Of a stretch of 64,000 nucleotides of DNA, positions 9,247-18,651 are shown piece by piece; position 1 is the first letter of the stretch, and every line of letters begins with the position of its first letter. The stretch comes from Aliirhizobium wenxiniae (GTDB taxonomy: Bacteria > Pseudomonadota > Alphaproteobacteria > Rhizobiales > Rhizobiaceae): contig NZ_JAEUAN010000004.1 of NCBI RefSeq assembly GCF_019511445.1, positions 62,001 to 126,000 on the forward strand, read 5' to 3'. A program made the translations under genes and the position numbers. Below the pieces are notes generated by a model, which was not told the origin of the DNA, did no database searches, and saw only the letters and a program-made list of their open reading frames with translations.

Positions 9247-9489
9247 GTGATCAAGGCACGCGTAACCGTCACGCTCAAGAATGGCGTTCTCGACCCGCAG
9301 GGCAAGGCAATCGAAGGTGCGCTCGGCAGCCTCGGTTTCGAAGGCGTCCACCAGGCCCGCCAGGGCAAGGTTTTCGACCTCGAACTCGACACGGCAGACA
9401 AGAACAAGGCCGAAGCCGACCTGAAAGCCATGTGCGAAAAGCTTCTGGCTAACACGGTAATTGAGAACTACACTATCGCAATCGACTAA
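9247..9489 (+). CDS. purS: Phosphoribosylformylglycinamidine synthase subunit PurS
   Basis: An 80-residue protein that bridges PurQ and PurL in the three-subunit FGAR amidotransferase. It has the PurS pattern KARVTVTLKNGVLDPQGKAI, followed by LGFEGVHQARQGKVFDLEL. It starts with GTG (MIKARV) preceded by AGGGGA 7 nt upstream, a start that is easily missed. Its presence means that PurL here is the short form needing PurS and PurQ, which agrees with the 735-residue purL at 12910. Confidence 0.96.
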   Translation: MIKARVTVTLKNGVLDPQGKAIEGALGSLGFEGVHQARQGKVFDLELDTADKNKAEADLKAMCEKLLANTVIENYTIAID

Positions 9490-9508
9490 AGGTTGCGGGA
9501 AGCGCGTG

Positions 9509-9766
9509 ATGACTGAAGTCAACGGTGAGTTGATGTACGAACTCTTGAAGAAGCTTCATCACCGCTTCGACAAGGTCGATATCGCGATCAGCGAGTTGCG
9601 AGCCGACCACATGACACTGAGAGGGCAGCTTCACGTACTCCAGGGAGATGTGAACAATGTTCGCGTCTCTATAGGCCACATTGAAAACCGCCTCGACCGT
9701 ATCGAAAACCGCCTGGAACTGCGGGAGTTCCAGGAAGCCCAAGCAAGGTTTGAACCACAGCCATGA
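9509..9766 (+). CDS. Small coiled-coil protein inserted between purS and purQ, function unknown
   Basis: An 85-residue protein beginning [20 protein letters not shown]. It is strongly helical, with heptad-like hydrophobic spacing through [13 protein letters not shown] and a repetitive end [18 protein letters not shown], so a parallel coiled coil or helical hairpin is likely. There is no signal peptide or cysteine. It starts 19 bp after purS and its stop overlaps the purQ start (ATGA), indicating translational coupling to purQ. Similar small coiled-coil proteins are common in rhizobia as hypotheticals. A link to FGAM synthase assembly is only suggested by position. Confidence 0.75.
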   Translation: MTEVNGELMYELLKKLHHRFDKVDIAISELRADHMTLRGQLHVLQGDVNNVRVSIGHIENRLDRIENRLELREFQEAQARFEPQP

Positions 9767-10437
9767 AGTCAGCCGTCGTCCAGCTCCCAGGCCTCAACCG
9801 CGATCGCGACATGATCGCCGCCCTCACAAAAATTTCCGGCAAGGCGCCGATCACCGTCTGGCAGACGGAGACGAGCATTGCCGATGACGTCGACCTGATC
9901 GTCATTCCGGGCGGCTTCTCCTATGGCGATTACCTGCGCTGCGGCGCGATCGCCGCGCGCATGCCGGTCATGCAGGCGATCAAGGAGAAGGCCGAGAAGG
10001 GCGTCAAGGTTCTCGGCGTCTGCAACGGCTTTCAGATCCTCGTCGAGGCAGGCCTCCTGCCCGGCGCCCTGATGATGAACGCGTCGCTGAAATTCGTCTG
10101 CAAGGAAGTGAAGCTCGAAGTCGTCAATGCCGAGACAGACTTCACCCGCGCCTATGAACAGGGCCAGGTCATCCGTTGCCCGGTCGCCCATCATGAGGGC
10201 AATTACTTCGTCGATGCCGAAACGCTGAAGAGCATGAACGGCAATGGCCAGGTCATCTTCCGTTATGCTGAAGGCACCAACCCGAACGGTGCGATCGAGG
10301 ACATTGCCGGCGTCGTCAACGCCCGCGGCAACGTTCTCGGCATGATGCCGCATCCGGAAAACCTGATCGAAGCCGCCCATGGCGGCAGCGATGGCCGCGG
10401 CATCTTCGCCTCCGCCCTCGACGTCATCGCAGCCTGA
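9763..10437 (+). CDS. purQ: Phosphoribosylformylglycinamidine synthase subunit PurQ (glutaminase)
   Basis: A 224-residue class I glutamine amidotransferase that supplies ammonia to PurL. The start is [14 protein letters not shown], followed by [19 protein letters not shown]; the catalytic Cys is Cys87 in [10 protein letters not shown] and the His/Glu pair is His197 and Glu199 in MMPHPENL. It overlaps the upstream coiled-coil gene by 4 bp. Unlike in many rhizobia, purL does not follow directly: about 2.4 kb with a lipoprotein, a DUF1127 gene and a regulator lie between. Confidence 0.97.
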   Translation: MKSAVVQLPGLNRDRDMIAALTKISGKAPITVWQTETSIADDVDLIVIPGGFSYGDYLRCGAIAARMPVMQAIKEKAEKGVKVLGVCNGFQILVEAGLLPGALMMNASLKFVCKEVKLEVVNAETDFTRAYEQGQVIRCPVAHHEGNYFVDAETLKSMNGNGQVIFRYAEGTNPNGAIEDIAGVVNARGNVLGMMPHPENLIEAAHGGSDGRGIFASALDVIAA

Positions 10438-10502
10438 CCTTCATCCGGGCGCCGGAAAACACCGGCGCTCGTTTTCTCTGACATTTTCGGGAACGCACGC
10501 AG

Positions 10503-10889
10503 ATGGCCTGCCGGATTTCGACTGCAATTTCTGTCACCGTTCTCGCAAGCCTGCTCGCAGCCTGCCAGGCCAAGCCCGTCGCTCAAACGAGCCCGTCGGC
10601 GCTGGATGTCATGGAAAAGGTGGCGGTTGCCGCAAATCGCTGCTGGTTCAAGTCCGGCGATGCGGCTTTCAAAACCTACGCCTTCGCACCTGAACTGACA
10701 TCCTTCTCAGGTCGGCCGCGCATTCTCCTGACGCGCAAGGGCTCGGCCGATATTCGCCCGCTTCTCGTCGTCCAGGCAGAAGGAAAGCCCGCGAGCCTCA
10801 GCGCCTTCGGCCCATTGATGGACGAACAGCTCGGCACCCGCATCGGCACCGACGTCAAGCGCTGGGCCGCAGGCAACAGCAATTGCTGA
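10503..10889 (+). CDS. Small putative lipoprotein, function unknown
   Basis: A 128-residue protein with an N-terminal signal ISVTVLASLLAAC, a lipobox (LAAC) with the acylated Cys at about residue 20. The mature part is soluble and contains WFKSGDAAFKTYAFAPEL and RILLTRKGSADIRPLLVVQAEG. The two remaining Cys are in mature positions (one near residue 45, one at the very end). No named domain was recognised. It lies 65 bp after purQ and ahead of a hairpin terminator, so it may be the last gene of the purC-S-Q transcript. Confidence 0.8.
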   Translation: MACRISTAISVTVLASLLAACQAKPVAQTSPSALDVMEKVAVAANRCWFKSGDAAFKTYAFAPELTSFSGRPRILLTRKGSADIRPLLVVQAEGKPASLSAFGPLMDEQLGTRIGTDVKRWAAGNSNC

Positions 10890-10900
10890 CAAAATAAAGA

Positions 10901-10938
10901 CCCATTCGGCGGTTGGGACTGCCGAATGGGCCGCTTTT
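10901..10938 (+). terminator. Rho-independent terminator after the lipoprotein gene
   Basis: A perfect 10-bp stem CCCATTCGGC/GCCGAATGGG (10901-10910 and 10921-10930) with a 10-nt loop, followed by CCGCTTTTGC. It lies 12 bp after the stop codon and probably ends the purC-S-Q-lipoprotein unit; the opposite-strand DUF1127 gene ends 30 bp further on. Confidence 0.8.
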
Positions 10939-10967
10939 GCCTGCACAACACGACAGACAATCGACGT

Positions 10968-11276
10968 TTATATCAGAAAGCGGGACCTTGAAGCTTCCCG
11001 GTTCGCACCGATCCGTGTGATCCCGATATCGGCCAGCTGGTCATCGCCCATATCGAGCAATTCCTGCCGCCCCTTGCGACGCACCGACCAATTCGCAACC
11101 ATATCGATCAGACCTCCGATGAAGCCTGGACGAACCGGCATCGGCGCCGGCTCCATGAGATCTCCGGCGACGTAGAACGCTGTCTCGCGTTCATAGCGGT
11201 CGGGATACATTGTATCGATTGTAGCAAGGTATTCGTCGTACTTGCGCATGTCGCACCCGTTGGCGTTGCTTTGCAT
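10968..11276 (-). CDS. DUF1127-containing small protein
   Basis: A protein of up to 102 residues whose C-terminal part, RRKGRQELLDMGDDQLADIG followed by ITR, is the DUF1127 motif. This Arg-rich family is expanded in rhizobia; some members affect RNA binding or phosphate and carbon metabolism. The N-terminal half (YLATIDTMYPDRYERETAFY) is an extension that many DUF1127 proteins lack. An internal ATG at 11249 (MRKYDEYLAT) is an equally plausible start. It is divergent from the MocR regulator, with about 57 bp between them, and is the obvious candidate target of it. Confidence 0.82.
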   Translation of the reverse strand: MQSNANGCDMRKYDEYLATIDTMYPDRYERETAFYVAGDLMEPAPMPVRPGFIGGLIDMVANWSVRRKGRQELLDMGDDQLADIGITRIGANREASRSRFLI

Positions 11277-11291
11277 TTCGTACAGATTGAA

Positions 11292-11320
11292 TACATTGAC
11301 TCCTAAAGGGGTACAATGTA
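11292..11320. promoter_or_regulatory. Palindromic operator-like site between the DUF1127 and MocR genes
   Basis: Perfect inverted 7-mers TACATTG (11292-11298) and CAATGTA (11314-11320) are separated by 15 bp in the short divergent spacer. A further copy, GATACATTGTATC, lies at 11204-11216 inside the DUF1127 gene. The 11292-11320 pair overlaps a plausible promoter for the regulator (TTGACT at 11296, 17-bp spacer, TACCTA at 11319). This arrangement suggests an autoregulatory MocR binding site; it is an inference from symmetry and position. Confidence 0.5.
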
Positions 11321-11333
11321 CCTAATTGTCACT

Positions 11334-12752
11334 ATGACAAATTGGCTCCCTGATTTACGCGAAGGCTCCGGCCCGCTTTACATTCGTCTCGCAGACCAGA
11401 TGGAAAACGCAATTGCGAGCGGCGATTTGCCGGCTGGCAGCAAATTGCCACCGCAACGAAATCTCGCCTACGACATAGGGGTGACAATTGGCACCATCAG
11501 CAGGGCTTACTCCTTGCTGCATGAACGCGGACTGGTCAGCGGCGAGGTAGGCCGCGGCACCTATGTCCTTGCGCGCGATGAGAATGCATCTCCATCGGAT
11601 CGCGATATCGTCAGCACCAGCCTGGCGGGCACACGCCCCTTGAATGCACCCGCCAACAAAATCCGCTTCGACAGCACGGCAGCCCCCGACATCGGCCAGG
11701 GAGAGACCTTGGCCAGCGTCATTTCAGACATCATGCGGGATTGTCCCCAGGCAGTTGCGGGATACACCCGCGGCAGCCCAGTGCACTGGCAGGAAGCGGG
11801 CGTCCGCTGGCTCAACTATGGCGACTGGGCGCCTCAGGCCGATGCCGTTGTCCCGACATTGGGGGCTCACGCAGGCATCATGGCGATCATCAGCGTACTG
11901 ACCAACCCGGGGGATCGGATAGCATTCGAACACCTGACCTATTCCCAGGTCAGCCGCGCTGCCGGATTGATCGGCCGCCGCATCTCGCTGGTGGCGTCGG
12001 ATGCATCAGGCGTGATGCCGGAAGATTTTGAACGCGTCTGCGTTCAGGAACATCCCAAGATCGCCTTCTTCATGTCATCGGCGCAAAACCCGACGCTCGC
12101 CACCATGCCGCTCGCACATCGGCGGGAGATCGCGGAGATTGCCCGCAGGTACAATGTCTGGCTGATAGAAGACAATCTCTACGGCTCGATGGACAAGAAG
12201 GATATTCCGCTCATTGCGGCCCTTGCACCGGAGCGCACCTTTGTCGTCGACGGGCTTTCCAAGTCGGTATCGGCCGGCATACGGGGTGGCTGGGTCGCCT
12301 GCCCTCCCCATTTCGCCCAGCGCGTCCGCGTCGCACACAAGATGATGACCGGCGGCATGCCCTTCCTGCTCGCAGAACTCAGCGCCCGTCTCGTCTTGAG
12401 CGGCGAAGCCGAATCCATCTGGGAGCGCTGCCGCGACGAGATCAATGCACGGGAGGCCATGGCCCGGGAAATCCTGTCCGGCTATGATTTCAACTCGAGT
12501 AGCGACATTCCCTTCCTTTGGCTGAAACTGCCCGAACCCTGGCTTTCGGCAACCTTCAAGAATGCCGTTTATGCCGATGGCGTTCTTGTCGATGACGAGG
12601 ACGAGTTCAAGGCTGGACGGTCTGAGAAGATCAGCCACCGGGTCCGTCTCGGCTTTTCTTCACCCGGATCAAGGCAGGAAGTCGCCGATGGCCTGCGGAT
12701 TGTCAGAAGCCTGCTGGACAACGGCTCCGCCGGTTACGACAGTGTTGCTTGA
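11334..12752 (+). CDS. MocR/PdxR-type regulator: GntR winged helix fused to an aminotransferase domain
   Basis: A 472-residue protein. The N-terminal GntR-type winged helix-turn-helix (residues ~15-80) has GSGPLYIRLADQMENAIASG, LPAGSKLPPQRNLA and VGRGTYVL. A class I aminotransferase-like domain follows, with the PLP lysine in VDGLSKSVSAGIRGGW (Lys310). MocR proteins use PLP as effector chemistry rather than as true transaminases. The start at 11334 (MTNWLPDL) is the one typical of the family; an ATG at 11316 lies inside the palindrome and adds only six residues. Divergent from DUF1127; it sits between purQ and purL with no obvious link to purine synthesis. Confidence 0.9.
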   Translation: MTNWLPDLREGSGPLYIRLADQMENAIASGDLPAGSKLPPQRNLAYDIGVTIGTISRAYSLLHERGLVSGEVGRGTYVLARDENASPSDRDIVSTSLAGTRPLNAPANKIRFDSTAAPDIGQGETLASVISDIMRDCPQAVAGYTRGSPVHWQEAGVRWLNYGDWAPQADAVVPTLGAHAGIMAIISVLTNPGDRIAFEHLTYSQVSRAAGLIGRRISLVASDASGVMPEDFERVCVQEHPKIAFFMSSAQNPTLATMPLAHRREIAEIARRYNVWLIEDNLYGSMDKKDIPLIAALAPERTFVVDGLSKSVSAGIRGGWVACPPHFAQRVRVAHKMMTGGMPFLLAELSARLVLSGEAESIWERCRDEINAREAMAREILSGYDFNSSSDIPFLWLKLPEPWLSATFKNAVYADGVLVDDEDEFKAGRSEKISHRVRLGFSSPGSRQEVADGLRIVRSLLDNGSAGYDSVA

Positions 12753-12909
12753 AACAAGTCTGCGCCGCGCCCAGCGCCTCCGCTTATCTCTCGCGTCCGT
12801 TATCTCCGGTGATTGCCGGTGACGGGCTGATTTTCCTGTCGCACTCGCGCCATAGTTAGGTTAAAGAGGCCGCAAAAGCCCCCGACCGGCCGCCATTCCA
12901 GGATAAAAG

Positions 12910-15117
<2,208 letters not shown>

Positions 15118-15144
15118 TTGCCCGCCTGCGCACCTTGAATTGAT

Positions 15145-15187
15145 GACAATGCCGGCGAAGAGCAATCTTCGCCGGCATTGTCGCTTT
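15145..15187 (+). terminator. Very stable 17-bp hairpin after purL
   Basis: A perfect 17-bp stem (15145-15161 and 15166-15182) is closed by a GCAA tetraloop of the GNRA class. It starts 27 bp after the purL stop and is followed only by GCTTT. Because the T tract is poor it may act as a bidirectional terminator or as a 3'-end stabiliser. Confidence 0.65.
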
Positions 15188-15270
15188 GACCGAGCCGCAA
15201 GTTTGAGGCAGTGTTCAATTGAACAAGCACCCGGCAACGATTCCGGGCTAAGAAAAAAGGACATAACTGC

Positions 15271-15507
15271 ATGCCCATGCGACCCGGCGAAATCGAAGAC
15301 ATGATCAAGGCCGGCATTCCCGGCGCCAAGGTCACCATCAGGGACCTCGCTGGTGACGGCGATCATTATGCCGCCGAAGTCGTGGCTGACGCCTTTCGCG
15401 GCAAGACCCGCGTGCAGCAGCACCAGATGGTCTATGACGCGCTGAAGGGCAATATGGGCGGCGTGCTTCACGCACTCGCACTTCAGACCTCGGCACCTGC
15501 GGATTGA
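15271..15507 (+). CDS. bolA: BolA family protein
   Basis: A 78-residue BolA-like protein. The family core is visible: N-terminal EIEDMIKAGIPGAKVTI, the DGDHYAAEVV strand and FRGKTRVQQHQMVYDALKG, the signature helix. BolA proteins form [2Fe-2S]-bridged heterodimers with CGFS monothiol glutaredoxins in iron sensing and Fe-S delivery. A CGFS glutaredoxin gene follows 360 bp downstream, which supports that pairing. AAGGACATAACTGC precedes the ATG. Confidence 0.93.
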   Translation: MPMRPGEIEDMIKAGIPGAKVTIRDLAGDGDHYAAEVVADAFRGKTRVQQHQMVYDALKGNMGGVLHALALQTSAPAD

Positions 15508-15511
15508 TCCA

Positions 15512-15751
15512 ATGAACAGCCTCGTCAACCAGATCGTGACAGGCGTCGTCGAAAGCCTGGTCAAGGAACTGCTCGGCAAGTCTCATGGCAAGACGGCGAG
15601 CAAGCGCAAGAAGCGCGCCGCAAAGTCCGCCTCGACGACAACCGGCACGACGAAGCGGAAGACGGCAGCAAAGCGCAATGCGAAACCCGCAGCCAAGCAG
15701 GTCAGCAAACGTCGCACCACAGCGAGCCGAAGCAAGCAGCGCAGCCGCTGA
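15512..15751 (+). CDS. Small Lys/Arg/Ala-rich basic protein, histone-H1-like
   Basis: A 79-residue protein with a short amphipathic N-terminus (MNSLVNQIVTGVVESLVKEL) followed by an extremely basic, low-complexity region of KRKKRAAKSAS, TKRKTAAKRNAK and PAAKQVSKRRTTASRS type. This resembles bacterial H1-like or AlgP/Hc1-like tails that bind DNA or RNA. It begins 4 bp after bolA and precedes grxD, so it is probably translated from the same mRNA. It has no recognisable catalytic or metal site. Nucleic-acid binding is inferred from composition only. Confidence 0.75.
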   Translation: MNSLVNQIVTGVVESLVKELLGKSHGKTASKRKKRAAKSASTTTGTTKRKTAAKRNAKPAAKQVSKRRTTASRSKQRSR

Positions 15752-15870
15752 GGTCCTGTCATTTGAGGCTGACGTCTGGTATTCAGCGCTGGAATTAATA
15801 AGGCTGCCTTGCTATTTAAAGGCAACGCGCAGCGCAGCGGCCCTTGAAACCGCATGTGAAAGGATATGAT

Positions 15871-16203
15871 ATGAGCGGCATTAACGATCTCATCGATAAC
15901 GAAATCAAGACCAACGACGTCGTGCTTTTTATGAAGGGCACGCCGCAGTTTCCCCAGTGTGGCTTCTCCGGCCAGGTCGTCCAGATCCTCGACTACCTCG
16001 GCGTCGACTACAAGGGCATCAACGTTCTTGCCGACGCGGAAATCCGCCAGGGCATCAAGGACTATTCCAACTGGCCGACCATCCCGCAGCTCTATGTGAA
16101 GGGTGAATTCATCGGCGGCTGTGATATCGTCCGCGAAATGTTCCAGTCCGGAGAACTCAAGAGCCATTTTGAAGGCCAGGGCGTAAACGTACGCGCTGCC
16201 TGA
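15871..16203 (+). CDS. grxD: Monothiol glutaredoxin (CGFS type, Grx4)
   Basis: A 110-residue glutaredoxin with the CGFS active site in [20 protein letters not shown] and the downstream [18 protein letters not shown] motif that binds glutathione. CGFS glutaredoxins ligate a [2Fe-2S] cluster with glutathione and work with BolA in Fe-S transfer and iron regulation. The ATG at 15871 has AAAGGA 6 nt upstream; the upstream in-frame ATG at 15844 adds nine residues and lacks a ribosome-binding site. A strong terminator follows. Confidence 0.96.
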   Translation: MSGINDLIDNEIKTNDVVLFMKGTPQFPQCGFSGQVVQILDYLGVDYKGINVLADAEIRQGIKDYSNWPTIPQLYVKGEFIGGCDIVREMFQSGELKSHFEGQGVNVRAA

Positions 16204-16236
16204 CCGGGCCAATCCGGGTTATTTGAGATTTTTAGG

Positions 16237-16264
16237 AAGGCGCCGCCCCCGCGGCGCCTTTCCC
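16237..16264 (+). terminator. Rho-independent terminator after grxD
   Basis: A perfect 10-bp GC-rich stem AAGGCGCCGC/GCGGCGCCTT (16237-16246, 16251-16260) with a CCCC loop, then TTCCC. It lies 33 bp after the grxD stop and just ahead of the MFS gene, which decides against the far-upstream TTG start for that gene. Confidence 0.85.
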
Positions 16265-16282
16265 ATTGTTAAGGAATTGGTT

Positions 16283-17530
16283 GTGACAAATTCTTCACAA
16301 ATGCCACCTGCGCGCCTTCAGGGCGTAGGCAAGACTGAATTCATTGCAATGATGGCAGCGCTGATGGCGCTGAATGCCCTTGCCATCGACATCATGCTTC
16401 CCGGCCTGCAGCAGATCGGCGAATCGCTCGGCGTCGAAGACCCGAATCACCGTCAATATGTCGTCTCGGCCTATCTTTTCGGCTTCGGCGTCGCGCAGCT
16501 TCTCTACGGACCGCTGTCCGACCGGTTCGGCCGCCGCAAGCCGCTTTTGGCCGGCTTGGGCATTTATATCGTCTCCGCCATCGCCGTCGTTTTTATTCCA
16601 AGCTTTACCGGCCTGCTGGTTCTTCGTTTCATTCAGGGCCTCGGATCGGCTGCAACCCGTGTCATCTCGGTCTCAATCGTCCGCGATATCTACGGCGGAC
16701 GCGCCATGGCTGAAGTCATGTCGCTGATCATGATGGTTTTCATGATTGTCCCGATCATCGCGCCGGGAACCGGCCAGATCGTCCTGTTCTTCGGCAACTG
16801 GCACCTGATTTTCGCCTTCATCGCGGTCGTCGGCATCATCGTTACATGGTGGGTGGCAAAGCGCCTGCCTGAAACGTTGCACGAAGATGATGTCCGTCCC
16901 TTCACAGCCTCTTCCGTCTTGGCAGGCTTCATGATCGTTCTGACCAATCGGATGGCGCTCTGCTACACGCTCGCCAGCACCTTCATCCTCGGCGCTCTGT
17001 TCGGCTTCATCAATTCCGCCGAACAGGTCTACAATCAGATCTATGGTCTCGGCGTCTGGTTCCCCGTGGCTTTTGCTGCCGTCGCGGTCTTCATGTCCCT
17101 GTCGGCCTTCCTCAATTCCCGGCTTGTCGGACGTTTCGGCATGCGCCGCCTCTCGCATGGTGCCCTGATCGGCTTCATCACCACCACCCTGATCTGGCTT
17201 CTGATCCAGGTTCTCGGGCCACAGCCCATGCCTTTCCCTCTGTTCATCATCCTCTTCGCGCTGACCATGTTTCAGTTCGGCTGGATCGCCTCGAACTTCA
17301 ACTCGCTGGCGATGGAGCCTCTCGGACACGTCGCCGGCACGGCATCCTCGGTCCTCGGTTTCATGGGAACGGTCGGCGGCGCTGCAATCGGCGCCCTGAT
17401 CGGCCAGTCCTACAACGGTACCGCATTGCCGATGGTCGCGGGTTTCTTCACTGTATCGATCATCGGCCTGCTGTTTGTCCTGATCGGTGAAAAGGGAAAG
17501 CTCTTCCACCCGCACAATCCCAAGATTTGA
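16283..17530 (+). CDS. MFS drug/metabolite exporter, Bcr/CflA type
   Basis: A 415-residue inner-membrane protein with about 12 hydrophobic segments. The motif-A loop between helices 2 and 3 reads GPLSDRFGRRKPLLAGLG and helix 1 carries ALNALAIDIMLPGLQQI, with the acidic residue and P-G-L pattern typical of Bcr/CflA multidrug exporters. Start: GTG at 16283 has AAGGA 8 nt upstream; earlier starts would put the grxD terminator inside the gene, and ATG at 16301 is an alternative. Substrate unknown (drugs or sulfonamide/bicyclomycin-type compounds in relatives). Confidence 0.88.
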   Translation: MTNSSQMPPARLQGVGKTEFIAMMAALMALNALAIDIMLPGLQQIGESLGVEDPNHRQYVVSAYLFGFGVAQLLYGPLSDRFGRRKPLLAGLGIYIVSAIAVVFIPSFTGLLVLRFIQGLGSAATRVISVSIVRDIYGGRAMAEVMSLIMMVFMIVPIIAPGTGQIVLFFGNWHLIFAFIAVVGIIVTWWVAKRLPETLHEDDVRPFTASSVLAGFMIVLTNRMALCYTLASTFILGALFGFINSAEQVYNQIYGLGVWFPVAFAAVAVFMSLSAFLNSRLVGRFGMRRLSHGALIGFITTTLIWLLIQVLGPQPMPFPLFIILFALTMFQFGWIASNFNSLAMEPLGHVAGTASSVLGFMGTVGGAAIGALIGQSYNGTALPMVAGFFTVSIIGLLFVLIGEKGKLFHPHNPKI

Positions 17531-17585
17531 ACGGAGCGGAGCTTCTCTCACAGGAAGATAGCCCTCCCGGATATCCCCGAAACTG

Positions 17586-17624
17586 AAAAGACCGCGGCAC
17601 AATCAGCGCCGCGGTCTTTTTTGT
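17586..17624 (+). terminator. Rho-independent terminator after the MFS gene
   Basis: A perfect 13-bp stem, AAAAGACCGCGGC at 17586-17598 and its complement at 17608-17620, followed by TTTTTTG. The symmetric A/T flanks allow it to work in both directions. Confidence 0.9.
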
Positions 17625-17670
17625 TTCTACGCATCGTCACGGGCACCTAGACATCGCTTCGTTACAAACA

Positions 17671-17699
17671 GAAAGGGCGCCCCATGGGAGCGCCCTTTG
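17671..17699 (-). terminator. Rho-independent terminator after the IalB-like gene
   Basis: A perfect 9-bp stem AAAGGGCGC/GCGCCCTTT (17672-17680 and 17690-17698) lies 28 bp past the stop codon of the minus-strand gene. Read on that strand the hairpin ends CCCTTTCTGTTTG. Confidence 0.8.
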
Positions 17700-17726
17700 C
17701 TTGAAATCTGTTCTGGCGAAAAGGTC

Positions 17727-18374
17727 TTACTGACCCTGCTTGGCAGCAGCCTGCGCTTCTTCCAGCTTCTTGCGGGCTTCTTCAGCCTTCTTCTGCATGC
17801 CTTCTTCCAGCGAACGCTGGCTTTCAGCCAACTGCGACTGGGTGATGGCCGGGCCGTCGAATGCGCCGGTGAAACCGCCGAGCGAAACCTTGATCGGGTT
17901 CGGAGCGCGACGGAAGTTCATCGAGGTGAAGACAACCTCATTGCCCTTCTTCAGGCTGGCGATCATCGCGTCCGTCAGCGGAACTTCAGCCGTGCACTTG
18001 TCCGGCAGGCAGACGGTATAGTCGAGCTTCTGGCCCTTGCCGCCGTCGATCTGCATGACGACGCCCGGAGGAACCAGACGCGCGGTCGGAACCGAAACCT
18101 GAAGGATCTTGCGGTTGACCTTGCCTTCGAGCGTGATCAGGCCGACGGCCGTGATCAGCTGACCGTTCTGCGCCAGGATGACGTTCTGCACAACGCAAAG
18201 ATCGTTGTCTTCCTGCTTGGTGCAGGTCTTGAACCAGCCGAGCGGAGGAGTGCCGGGCGCTGCCGGTGCTGCGGCCTGCTGCGCCGATGCCGCGAACGGC
18301 ATGGCAGCCGTACCAACGGTAAGAGCCAGAGCGGACAGTGCCGTCCGCAGAACTTTGTTAGCCTTGAGATTCAT
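17727..18374 (-). CDS. Invasion-associated locus B (IalB) family exported protein
   Basis: A 215-residue exported protein. A signal peptide of about 32 residues (LRTALSALALTVGTAAMPFA, then ASA) is followed by an Ala/Pro-rich linker and a single IalB-like domain with WFKTCTKQEDNDLCVVQNV, PGVVMQIDGG and a Cys pair in CLPDKC. The C-terminal ~50 residues form a charged helix (EEGMQKKAEEARKKLEEAQA). IalB of Bartonella affects erythrocyte invasion, but non-pathogenic rhizobia carry several paralogues of unknown role. The ATG at 18374 has GGAG upstream; an upstream in-frame start adds 29 residues without a signal. Confidence 0.87.
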   Translation of the reverse strand: MNLKANKVLRTALSALALTVGTAAMPFAASAQQAAAPAAPGTPPLGWFKTCTKQEDNDLCVVQNVILAQNGQLITAVGLITLEGKVNRKILQVSVPTARLVPPGVVMQIDGGKGQKLDYTVCLPDKCTAEVPLTDAMIASLKKGNEVVFTSMNFRRAPNPIKVSLGGFTGAFDGPAITQSQLAESQRSLEEGMQKKAEEARKKLEEAQAAAKQGQ

Positions 18375-18651
18375 AACGAGATCCGTCTCCTGAAAACCCT
18401 CGGACGCGGCAATGCCTTCAATCCCTCGGGGCGTCCTTCTGATGTGTGACCTGGGGTTCAAATGAGGCTTTTGAATGACCCCACCTCTTGCCCCTCTGTT
18501 ACATCGCGGCCGCTCTTATATCCAGCCCCCGTGGCGATTTTTGAACATCTGTAAGCGCCGTTCACCGTTGTTTTATAGACGCTGCGAGGTTGGTCGCAAG
18601 GCGAGACTGGTCTATTTTGCGGCGAATCGGCAGTCCCTATCGGTGTTTTTC

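Noticed and set aside
16223..16282. Upstream TTG start for the MFS transporter
   Set aside because: It would place the grxD terminator inside the coding sequence and adds a non-hydrophobic extension; GTG at 16283 has a proper ribosome-binding site.
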